Below are positions 8,269 through 16,239 of a stretch of 24,084 nt of DNA, one piece after another. The notes below the pieces were generated by a model. It was not told the origin of the DNA and did not search any database. It saw only the letters and a program-made list of their open reading frames with translations. The translations under genes and the position numbers were made by a program. How positions within the stretch are numbered: the stretch's first letter is position 1; each line of letters opens with the position of its first letter. This DNA comes from Seminavis robusta (Eukaryota; Bacillariophyta; Bacillariophyceae; Naviculales; Naviculaceae). Location of the stretch: assembly GCA_903772945.1 (NCBI GenBank), contig CAICTM010001702.1, forward strand, positions 1 to 24,084. The letters run 5' to 3'.

Positions 8269-9903
8269 TTATATTTTCTGTATTGACGTCGTTGACTCGT
8301 CATCTCTCTCGTTTGCTCGTTTCAAGAATATGCTCAACACTACGATGACAACAGTGACGGCAATGAACATCAAAGTCAGCACGATCCTTCGTGCAAACCG
8401 TCGCGCCTGCTGCTTGGCTAGTACTTCCCGGATATGGAACACGTTTCCCCCCAATCGAAAGGCTCTGTAAGAGTCCAATTTTCCCCAGGTCCGCATACTC
8501 AGACTGCCGCTGGATGTGCTGGAAGCCTCTGGTGGCTCATCTTGAAAATTGCTCGGGACTTCTTGGTCGTCAGAAGTCTCGCAGCAGGTGAATTCACCAT
8601 TCTTTTTGAGAGTTGTAGCCCATGTGTAACTACTGCCGGCACAAGAGGATTGGCCCCAAGACAAGGATTGCCACGCTGTCGAAGGATGAGCTAGGAAGGG
8701 CTTGAACTTGAAGATTTGAAAAGGGGACGATTTTTCGTACGGCGGCGGAAAGTAACAGCCCTGTTCCTGTTCCTGCGTGTCAATCTGATGATTGTGTGGC
8801 TCTTTTGGTTGTAGTGTTGTTGTTTTTTGTTCAGGCGTCCAACTTGTGGGGATGAAGGCACTTTGTTGCTGTGCATTGTACGAAGTACAATTCTCCTTAT
8901 TGGTGTCGTCATCCATGGATGAGAGACTGAAGAAGGATGCGAACATGAGACTCGAGTCGTAACCATACGAGGCTGTCTTTTCAGGCGTTCCTTGCTGTTC
9001 ACCACGAATACCTAGCGAGCTCCCGGTATCAAGATTTGCGCTACACGCGCTCGAGGACGGAACCTCTTCCTCCCCTGTGTCCAACAGTGAACCGGTCTGA
9101 CGAAGCCCTTTTGCCAAGGTCTTTACAACACTAGAAGACCGACCAAAAAAAGGGCTGTCGATATGATGGTGTGTTTGTTGTAATCTCAATCCAGAAAACC
9201 GGTCACGGGACCATGCGCTGTCCTCAGATTGTTCCGTGTCAATTTCGCGCAGTGTTGGCTTGGTGGTTTGAGCTGCAGTGTATTGTCTTGTTGGCTCTTT
9301 GAGCACCATCTCAAAATTTTCAACCCCCGATGCAGTATCGCTTGAAGTTGTCGGATAACTACTAGACGATGTAGAGTTTGCATTGTACCGGTATTCCGTC
9401 GAGGTGCTGGAACTACTAGTAGGTGCAGTTTTCTTTTCCCGACGTGTCTTGATGACAGCATGTTCCGTCGAGTCTCCCTCCTTGTTGGTTATGCTGACTT
9501 TGACCTTGAAATCTCGCTTTTTCTTTGGGGCAAGCTTGCTGCTATCTGTTTTTGATAGGGAAAGGTCAGCGCCCGATGAGCCCATACCCTTTGGAGTTGG
9601 TGCTATGGAATCCAACCATGACCAGGCCGTCATGATGGGGGATGCAGAATAGGCTTGTCGGATACCATGACCGCGATCCGTTGGAACCCCATTCGCACCT
9701 TCTAGAGACATCCCGTGATAATCGTAGTGTTGGCCTCCGAGAGAAAGGAAATCACTGTCATTTTCGTCGGCAAAAAAGAGGTCGAGAGTGTTGGTGTCCA
9801 GTTGCGCATCTTGAGTTCTACCGATCCTTGCTTCATCGGATTCCTGTTTGGAGAAAATAGCACGCGTTGTAGCTGCGGCTGATGTAGCAGAAGGATACGC
9901 CAT
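8269..9903 (-). CDS. Unknown Ser/Thr-rich protein with C-terminal membrane anchor, 544 aa
   Basis: A long uninterrupted frame from the ATG at 9903. I do not recognise the family. The protein is hydrophilic and rich in Ser, Thr, Gln and Asp for about 490 residues. It includes a basic patch (KLAPKKKRDFKVKVSITNKEG, roughly 135-155) and several Ser runs. An Arg-rich segment (KQQARRFARR) comes just before one hydrophobic helix at about 507-527, then a 17-residue tail ending TSIQKI. With no signal peptide, this pattern suggests a tail-anchored protein facing the cytosol, possibly at the ER, outer mitochondrial or plastid membrane; that is inference. The region before the helix (TWGKLDSYRAFRLGGNVFHIREVLAKQQ) looks more ordered than the rest. 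It lies on the same strand as the LRR gene, with a 944-bp gap, so co-transcription is unlikely. Confidence 0.75.
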   Translation of the reverse strand: MAYPSATSAAATTRAIFSKQESDEARIGRTQDAQLDTNTLDLFFADENDSDFLSLGGQHYDYHGMSLEGANGVPTDRGHGIRQAYSASPIMTAWSWLDSIAPTPKGMGSSGADLSLSKTDSSKLAPKKKRDFKVKVSITNKEGDSTEHAVIKTRREKKTAPTSSSSTSTEYRYNANSTSSSSYPTTSSDTASGVENFEMVLKEPTRQYTAAQTTKPTLREIDTEQSEDSAWSRDRFSGLRLQQTHHHIDSPFFGRSSSVVKTLAKGLRQTGSLLDTGEEEVPSSSACSANLDTGSSLGIRGEQQGTPEKTASYGYDSSLMFASFFSLSSMDDDTNKENCTSYNAQQQSAFIPTSWTPEQKTTTLQPKEPHNHQIDTQEQEQGCYFPPPYEKSSPFQIFKFKPFLAHPSTAWQSLSWGQSSCAGSSYTWATTLKKNGEFTCCETSDDQEVPSNFQDEPPEASSTSSGSLSMRTWGKLDSYRAFRLGGNVFHIREVLAKQQARRFARRIVLTLMFIAVTVVIVVLSIFLKRANERDDESTTSIQKI

Positions 9904-10236
9904 CTCAACCAGAAGCCATTGTCGCGATTAGAAACATGCAGAGACGCAAAGATCATAATGAGAGCATCCTTGACCCAACGGTTGTTCCGAGAAAATTTCA
10001 CAAGAATGGAATCGAATCGACTCCCGCGCCCAGCCCGAAGATTTTTGGCGCTCCAGAGGAATGACGGCTCTCCTCGCTCATCTGCCCACCTTGGAGCTCT
10101 GGCTAGAAGATGATAGCAAGAAACTACATAACATTTACGAACGGGGTCTCTTCTCCTGGTCGGAGGAACTACTAACTAGCTAGACTTGTGTAAGCTTGGC
10201 TCTTCTCTTCCGAAGGAGGATAGACAGCGATCAAGA
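9904..10236. other. Intergenic region, probable promoter of the 544-aa gene
   Basis: No gene is seen. A CTAGCTAG octamer lies at 10176-10183, about 270 bp upstream of the ATG at 9903. Confidence 0.45.
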
Positions 10237-10672
10237 ATGCGTCGCACGGCCACCACGCGACCAGCGGCGACCTCTAGAGGAACCAGAGAGCAGCGTTGGT
10301 CTTTTGGAGGAATGAGCCATCAGGATCTTACACCTACAGCTGCAGATCCACATCAGAAGTTTTAAAAGACAGAACAACTAACTGATTGGCGTCTCGCTCA
10401 GAACGCGGCTCCTGGAAAAGCAAAAATCAGGCAGAAACCATAGAGACAACCGTACAAGCGATAGCATCCTGCATGGACCACCGGCTTTTGGCAGATGTAA
10501 TACGAAAACACTGTAAACTTGAGCTATTTATCCGATGGAACCAGCAAGAGATCTCCCTGGACGCGACGTAGCAGAAACTGAACTTGGGAGTACTTTTAGA
10601 GGGGTGCAGGATATGACCAGGTTGCGAAAACGTGGGAGAATCTTATGGAGTTGCGCCAAAGTTCCTAGATGA
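10237..10672 (+). pseudogene. Possible decayed or spliced coding fragments before the tandem array
   Basis: Two short plus-strand frames look protein-like by composition. One runs from the ATG at 10237 for 42 codons (MRRTATTRPAATSRGTREQ... ending HQKF) and its frame stays protein-like for another 25 codons after a TAA. The other runs from the ATG at 10535 for 45 codons (MEPARDLPGRDVAETELGST... ending AKVPR). Its TGA overlaps the ATG at 10669 of a frame that enters the tandem array. I could not join them with good splice sites. They may be exons of an unmodelled gene, pieces of a dead one, or chance. Confidence 0.2.
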
Positions 10673-10769
10673 GCAAGCAGACAAAACAAGAAGCTGGTAC
10701 GGAATCGACTCAAATTACAACCAACATCATTTCAGCCCCAACGTTTACTCCAAACAAAGTGAGCAGCAC

Positions 10770-12212
10770 AGGGGCACCATCAAAAGACCGAACATTGCTC
10801 TGCTCAATTCAAAGAAAAGAGGATGAGGCTGCGGTCTCTGGTTCTGGCATCACATCACCGGAAGGAACCACCACCACTCCAACCCAACAGCTAGGCAGCA
10901 CCAGGGGCACCATCAAACAACCGAACATTTCTCTGCTCAATTCAAAGAAAGAGGATGAGGCTGCGGTCTCTGGCTCTGGCATGACATCACGGGAAGGAAC
11001 CACCACCACTCCAACCCAACAGCTAGCAGCACAGGGGCACCATCAAAGAAAAAGAGGATGAGGCTGCAGTCTCTGGTTCTGGCAAGACATCACGGGAAGG
11101 AACCACCACCACTCCAACCCAACAGCTAGGCAGCACCAGGGGCACCATCAAACACCAACATTGCTCTGCTCAATTCAAAGAAAAGAGGATGAGGCTGCGG
11201 TCTCTGGCTCTGGCATGACATCACGGGAAGGAACCACCACCACTCCAACCCAACAGCTAGCAGCACCAGGGGCACCATCAAAGAAAAGAGGATGAGCCTG
11301 CGGTCTCTGGTTCTGGCATGACATCACGGGAAGGAACCACCACCACTCCAACCCAACAGCTAGCAGCACCAGGGGCACCATCAAAGAAAAGAGGATGAGC
11401 CTGCGGTCTCTGGTTCTGGCATGACATCACGGGAAGGAACCACCACACTCCAACCCAACAGCTAGGCAGCACCAGGGGCACCATCAAACGACCGAACATT
11501 GCTCTGCTCAATTCAAAGAAAGAGGATGAGGCTGCGGTCTCTGGCTCTGGCATGACATCACGGGAACCAACCACCAACACTTCAACCCAACAGCTAGCCA
11601 GCACCAGGGGCACCATCAAACAACCGAACATTGCTTGCTCAATTCAAAGAAAGAGGATGAGGCTGCGGTCTCTGGCTCTGGCATGACATCACGGGAAGGA
11701 ACCACCACCACTCCAACCCAACAGCTAGCAGCACCAGGGGCACCATCAAAGAAAAGAGGATGAGGCTGCAGTCTCTGGTTCTGGCAAGACATCACGGGAA
11801 GGAACCGCCACCACTCCAACCCAACAGCTAGGCAGCACAGGGGCACCATCAAACGACAAACATTGCTCTGCTCAATTCAAAGAAAAGAGGATGAGGCTGC
11901 GGTCTCTGGCTCTGGCATGACATCACGGGAAGGAACCACCACCACTCCAACCCAAGCTAGCAGCACAGGGGCACCATCAAACGACCGAACATTGCTCTGC
12001 TCAATTCAAAGAAAAGAGGATGAGGCTGCGGTCTCTGGCTCTGGCATGACATCACGGGAAGGAACCACCACCACTCCAACCCAACAGCTAGCAGCACGGG
12101 GCACCATCAAACGACCGAACATTGCTCTGCTCAATTCAAAGAAAGAGGATGAGCTGCGGTCTCTGGCTCTGGCATGACAACACGGGAACAACCACCAACA
12201 CTCCAACCCAAC
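10770..12212. repeat. 12-unit tandem array with two unit lengths (about 131 and 103 bp)
   Basis: The anchor gcggtctctgg (gcagtctctgg in units 3 and 9) recurs at 10831, 10963, 11066, 11197, 11300, 11403, 11534, 11665, 11768, 11899, 12028 and 12156. Spacings are 132, 103, 131, 103, 103, 131, 131, 103, 131, 129 and 128. Short units lack the segment around cgaccgaacattgctctgctc. In the plus direction most units encode KEDEAAVSGSGMTSREGTTTTPTQ, but the frame between units breaks often, so no long ORF spans the array. The longest frames are 10669-11061 and 11863-12177. It may be a degenerated repeat-protein gene or a non-coding minisatellite. Confidence 0.85.
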
Positions 12213-12558
12213 GCACATGGAAGGAGTGTTCGACTGTGTCCTGATGCATTCTTGTCGGGCGCCGCCATGGTGGATGATAAATTTGGCTTGCTGGCAACGG
12301 CTGGTCCTTTGTGGATGAAGGAGAGAGGACCTGTGGCCTTTGGTGGGAGTGAAGGAGAGGAGGACCTGTGACGCTTGTTGCTTGGCATTCGGAGGAGGTT
12401 TTGGATGAGGCTGATTGTCGTTCGGAGGTATTGGATTGGGAGGCCGTCGCCATGGTGGACGATGAATTTGGCTTCCTGGAAACGACTGGGTCCTGTATTG
12501 ATACAAGCGGAATGATCTGGTAGGCATCGTTGTCTGCAGCAGTGGCGTCTGGCGTCAT
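12136..12558 (-). CDS. Possible Ser/Pro-rich protein next to the tandem array (low confidence)
   Basis: A 140-codon frame from the ATG at 12558. It begins MTPDATAADNDAYQIIPLVS and continues with a Ser/Thr/Gln/Pro-rich stretch before running into the last tandem unit, which supplies the C-terminus. The N-terminal half looks more like real protein than the C-terminal half. A degenerate internal duplication (12448-12495 and 12263-12307) is read here in one frame as SRKPNSSSTMA. The matching peptide SKPNLSSTMAAP comes from the other copy in a different minus frame, so a frameshift or an unrecognised intron is possible. No domain is recognised. Competing frames overlap on both strands. Confidence 0.25.
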   Translation of the reverse strand: MTPDATAADNDAYQIIPLVSIQDPVVSRKPNSSSTMATASQSNTSERQSASSKTSSECQATSVTGPPLLHSHQRPQVLSPSSTKDQPLPASQIYHPPWRRPTRMHQDTVEHSFHVRWVGVLVVVPVLSCQSQRPQLILFL

Positions 12559-14421
12559 GAATTGTCGTAGAATAAGTATAAGAAGTTGTGTCTAAGAAGT
12601 TGTTTCGAAGATGTTGTGCGAAGAAGTTGTGTTCGAATGTTTTGTTGTGCAGATGAAGTAAGTGGGTAACTTCTCGTCTTGGTTTCTTTTTTAAATTTTA
12701 AAATCAAACTGGGCCTGCATCAATCGGATGTGATTGGCTCCTCGATTGATGTTGCTCCTTCTTGTTTCGTTTCAGCGATAGGTTTTGAACTTAAAAATAC
12801 GAAACGCTTGATTAGAAGGAATCAATCAGTCGCAGCCAATGGAAGGGTTTGGAATTGGGCTCATCATGGTTTTGCAATTTTCAAAATGGATCGAATCGTT
12901 TCTTCTGGGTACTGTACCAAATTTCAAAATGAAAATGGTTCATCGGCGAAGGTACGCGACGGTGAATTGTTGGCTGGATGTGCCGCCAAGTTGAAATAAG
13001 ATACTGTCATGGCTTCCAACAAGTCCTAGGGATTGCAGCCGATCAAGGCAACATCACTTGCTGGAAACCTATCGGTGCCGAGCCGGTATGGTCACAACAG
13101 CGTAAGGAACTCGCTCGACCCGTCAGCCTGAGTTGCCATCGATCATGGACATATTGATGATACTTGCCGTGGAGGAATCGGCCACACAAGAATCTTCGAC
13201 ATGAAAATAGTCTTCATCTGAAGATCAATAGAAACGATCGCTTCAGGAGTTATAGCCAAGCAAAATCGTTCAGATTGAAGAGGCATGTCACGGAGCTGGA
13301 AGAGGCGCCGAGATGGAGGAGCAATCTCATGGATGCACCTCAAGGTAGTCTAACAGAAGAATACGGATCATTCGGATAACCAAGTCCGACACCATGGCAA
13401 ACCAGAAACCACGGCGGACGGTACCGGTAGCTCCAGCCGTCGCATCCGTTGACCGCCCCACCAACGAGAAATTTCAATGGCTTCATCACTGTCGAAGAAG
13501 TGGCTGAACGCAGTCGTGGATACAATCTTTCGTCGATCTCCCAACCACGACCGCACCGTCGCACATCGTCCCATCCGATCGCACCGAAGGGTCTTGGGAA
13601 AGTGGAATGCTAACAGTGATTGTGCCTGACCAACAAGCTTCAAAACAGACTCTTTTGCCAGGAGGAACAGCCAACGGCCCACAGTCATAATTTAGTTGCG
13701 ATGATTGGCTACATACAGTACGCTGGTTCCAAGCATGTGATCGTTGCTTGAAACTGCTCCTCTCCCACCTGCCCATCCGGAGATACAATATATATTATGT
13801 CTTTGAAATCTACAGTCGGTGCGCCTATGCCAATGGAGGCGAGGCGCAACAACGTGTATCCCAGCTTTTAAGCAACCACGATCTTTTAATGGTGAGTGCG
13901 ACAACGTGTTTGAGCTTCTTCTCTCCTTGGCTGCCCGCTTTTGCAAAATTGGATATTGGCTCTGTCTCAAAACTCCGAAACTGCAGACGCACTTGCGGCA
14001 GACTCAGCTCGAGTCTGAATCCCAATCTCGTTCATCCCCACATGTTTCAGCAAAAGTACATTGTGCTGCTTTTTGCCCGGGGGATAACTTTCCATAGTTG
14101 TGTTAGTGTATTTAAAATTAGCCATTGTTTTTCCTGAAGTTCGTCCACTCCTGACTCCTGACTGCTACATGTACAATATCTAATCTGACACCGACGCCAC
14201 CGAAAACGAAGCGGAACCTGGATGTGAAGGCATTCTCTATGCAAACGACGGCAAAGAATTTCCTCCGCGGGTGGGAGGTAACTGCTATGAGTTTATCTAA
14301 TTACCATCCGCGCTCCATGCAAACAATGTCATACGGAGGAGAAACCGTCTAATCCACTTCTAAGCATTTCTTTTCCCCTCAACTGCTGAGCGCTACCTTC
14401 AAGTTAGTTGTACTCAAACTA
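12559..14421. other. Long region with no convincing gene
   Basis: 12560-12660 carries several aagaagttgtgt-like short repeats. A 106-codon plus frame at 12679-12999 and frames up to 129 codons around 13340-14137 overlap each other on both strands without any recognisable domain. Two short plus frames starting at the ATGs at 13394 (begins MANQKPRRTVPVAP) and 13477 (begins MASSLSKKWLNAVVDTIF) have protein-like composition and may be exon relics. The right end should include the 3'UTR of the SnoaL-like gene. Confidence 0.4.
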
Positions 14422-15002
14422 CTATGCAAACGGGAATCCACCTGCAATTCGTAAACCATGCAGAAGAAGCGGTGTGTCGGTGTGCATGACACATGCAAGC
14501 GTTGAGTGAGTTTAGTGGTGGGCCTCCGCCAGAGGATTGAAGCAATACGCCACAAAGCAGAACACAGCCACGTACCAATCTGAGTATAAATGCCTACAGG
14601 TCCCACAAACTCTCCATCGGTGTAGACGGCATTTTGACATATCTTTCCATTGCGAAAGTAAAAGTGTATTACCTCCTCGGGATCATTTTGCACGTGGACT
14701 CCAGTGGGTGGAATCTCGGGACAGGGTCCAAAACCATAGGGTGTCCCAGTGTGCGTCCCGGAAGGGACAAAGTTATGCAGGATGACAACGCCATCGCTGC
14801 GTGCCTCGAGTCGTTCAAAGAGAAACTTGTAGTCGGGAAAGGCATCAGAGATCTTTTGTGTTTCGCTCTTCAGGTCGTCCCATGTCATTTCGTGATCCCG
14901 AAAGACAGTAAAGTAGTCGTCGGTCAGCATTGCACGGGCACCTGGTAGATCATGGTTATTGTATCTCCTCATGAACTCCCGGGTTAACTTGGCGTTCTCC
15001 AT
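14422..15002 (-). CDS. SnoaL-like / NTF2-fold protein, two exons, 148 aa
   Basis: Spliced model: 15002-14576 and 14441-14422, 447 nt including the TAG. The product has the length and features of a single SnoaL-like (NTF2-like) domain: an N-terminal helix with TREFMRRYNNHDL, then LTDDYFTVFRDHEMTWDDL, AFPDYKFLFERLEA, a VILHNFVPSGTHTGTPYGFGP strand region, and the terminal strands EVIHFYFRNGKICQNAVYTDG. Members include polyketide cyclases, ester hydrolases and many non-enzymatic proteins, so activity cannot be assigned. I chose the ATG at 15002 because it is the first in frame and has a favourable gcagccATGG context; a stop lies 15 nt upstream. Without splicing the frame continues into an unrelated basic tail; with it the protein ends YTQIGGFPFA, as expected for this fold. 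Confidence 0.8.
14442..14575 (-). other. Intron of the SnoaL-like gene (134 nt)
   Basis: The donor is ATTG/GTACGT and the acceptor GAATTGCAG/GTGG, phase 1. It leaves a 20-nt terminal exon coding for the end of GGFPFA and the stop. Confidence 0.72.
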
Positions 15003-15017
15003 GGCTGCCTCCACTAC

Positions 15018-15161
15018 TTATAGAAAGGACGCTTCGGCCTCTGCTTCTCGCTTCTTTTCTTCTTCTTCTTGCTTCAGCTTTTGCTGATACCGTTGCTGTC
15101 GAGCAGGCTCTCTATGCTGCTTTTCGTCCCATCTATTACAAGGTTGCCAATAACCACGGTG
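15018..15161 (-). CDS. Coiled-coil-like coding segment in frame with the SnoaL-like gene
   Basis: A minus-strand frame with no ATG reads ...RWDEKQHREPARQQRYQQ, then a Lys/Glu/Ala-rich helix (KLKQEEEEKKREAEAEASFL), and ends at a TAA at 15018-15020. It is exactly in frame with the SnoaL-like ORF, whose ATG lies 15 nt downstream. The strongly charged, heptad-compatible composition looks coding. It could be a second exon of the 15074-15445 gene, a 5' part of a longer SnoaL fusion broken by one stop, or chance translation of a GAA-rich 5'UTR. Confidence 0.3.
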   Translation of the reverse strand, partial: HRGYWQPCNRWDEKQHREPARQQRYQQKLKQEEEEKKREAEAEASFL

Positions 15162-15445
15162 TCAGCTTCGTGTTCTGCCGGGTCGTTTTCTGGAGAGCTC
15201 TCCTCATTCGGAGGACTGGGGTTCGAAGAATTGCTGCTCTCTGGATTCGTGTTGTAGCTCAAGCAGCATTTGTTCTTACCCCGCCGGAGGTTACTAGCAA
15301 TGCTAATGACCTTCCAACCAAAGTGCTTTCGACCTCTTCTTTCATCCTCTCCTACCACCTCTCCGTCGCTGCTTGCGGTTGGAACCACGGCCTGCTCCCT
15401 GCCGTCGGCACCCTTGGATTGGAACCAATTCTGCATCGGCATCAT
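15074..15445 (-). CDS. Small hypothetical protein, 123 aa
   Basis: The frame starts at tandem ATGs (MMPMQNWFQSKG...) at 15445. It continues through a basic segment (EDERRGRKHFGWKVISIASNLRRG, split here as ERRGRKHFGW and SNLRRG), then a Ser/Asn/Pro/Glu-rich stretch, and ends with DGTKSSIESLLDSNGISKS. No known domain is seen. The last part overlaps another plausible frame on the same strand (15018-15161), so the true 3' end may be spliced. One candidate is a phase-0 donor at the GTGGTT in DTVV and an acceptor at CTCGACAG, which would append the charged coil; this is weak. A CTAGCTAGCTAG element lies about 40 bp upstream. Confidence 0.4.
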   Translation of the reverse strand: MMPMQNWFQSKGADGREQAVVPTASSDGEVVGEDERRGRKHFGWKVISIASNLRRGKNKCCLSYNTNPESSNSSNPSPPNEESSPENDPAEHEADTVVIGNLVIDGTKSSIESLLDSNGISKS

Positions 15446-16239
15446 GGATTTGAAGTCCTTCGAGGCTTGTCTCGATTAGAGTACTAGCTAGCTAGCCGGA
15501 AGGCGACCATGTCCTATGGTTTTGGAGCTTGCTACTGTGGAAGCTGCAACCGAAAAAAGACTCCCATCAATTAAGCCACCTCAGGGCACTATATTCGTTA
15601 AGAAAGTTGCTTCCTTGCGCTTTGGCAGAATTGAAAAGGGCAAAGCAGGAGCAAGTGCACGCGCTTTTGCTGTTCCTAACGAAGGCCTCCAGGAGAACTC
15701 TTAAAGTGCAACTTATTATGCCAAAAACTGTTTGGCTTCGGCTTTGCACATTTCAGATTCTATGATACTGCTGTTCGACATACCGGTAACTGCCGACATC
15801 CTGTTGAAACTGTATTGGCACGAATGGTGTCCGCGGCTGCTGTTCCCAGACTCCTACCGTACTAAAAGCTGCCTGGCTCTAGTATGGTAGCTGCCCGCTA
15901 TGGTACATTCCGGTGGGGAGCGGCCGCTCCTGGAGATTGCTTCTTCAAACCAGCCAGCTCTTGCCGCCAAGCCACTCACAGGACGAGATTCGAATTCAAA
16001 TATTATGACTGACACACCCACCCTCAGAATCGCTGAGAGGTTTTCACCAACCCGAGTGATGCAAAAGCATTTTTGTCACGAAGCCATCGCCCACTCGAAA
16101 TCCAACGACAACCTGGAGAGAATCTTCCTGTTTCGGCTGCATCGCTACCATGCAGCGTTCAGGCTATGGATATACAATATGCAGTTTCAAGCTGTATGCA
16201 TAGCGCAATCTGATCCCACAAATAATAGTTACCGTGGTA
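15446..16239. other. Intergenic region
   Basis: The left end carries ctagctagctag at 15484-15495. A 62-codon plus frame at 15516-15704 and a 115-codon plus frame at 15900-16247 have no recognisable features. The right end should hold the 3'UTR of the channel gene. Confidence 0.45.

Noticed and set aside
10770..12212. CRISPR-like array
   Set aside because: Units are 103-132 bp, direct and degenerate, with no short repeat and unique spacer pattern, and the DNA is eukaryotic.
13394..13640. Two short plus ORFs beginning MANQKPRR and MASSLSKK as genes
   Set aside because: Only 37 and about 49 codons, overlapping opposite-strand frames, and no splice sites or domain to join them.
14379..14441. 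Unspliced C-terminal extension of the SnoaL-like ORF to 211 codons
   Set aside because: The extra tail is basic and unlike the family; a GTACGT donor and GAATTGCAG acceptor give a natural 148-aa end.
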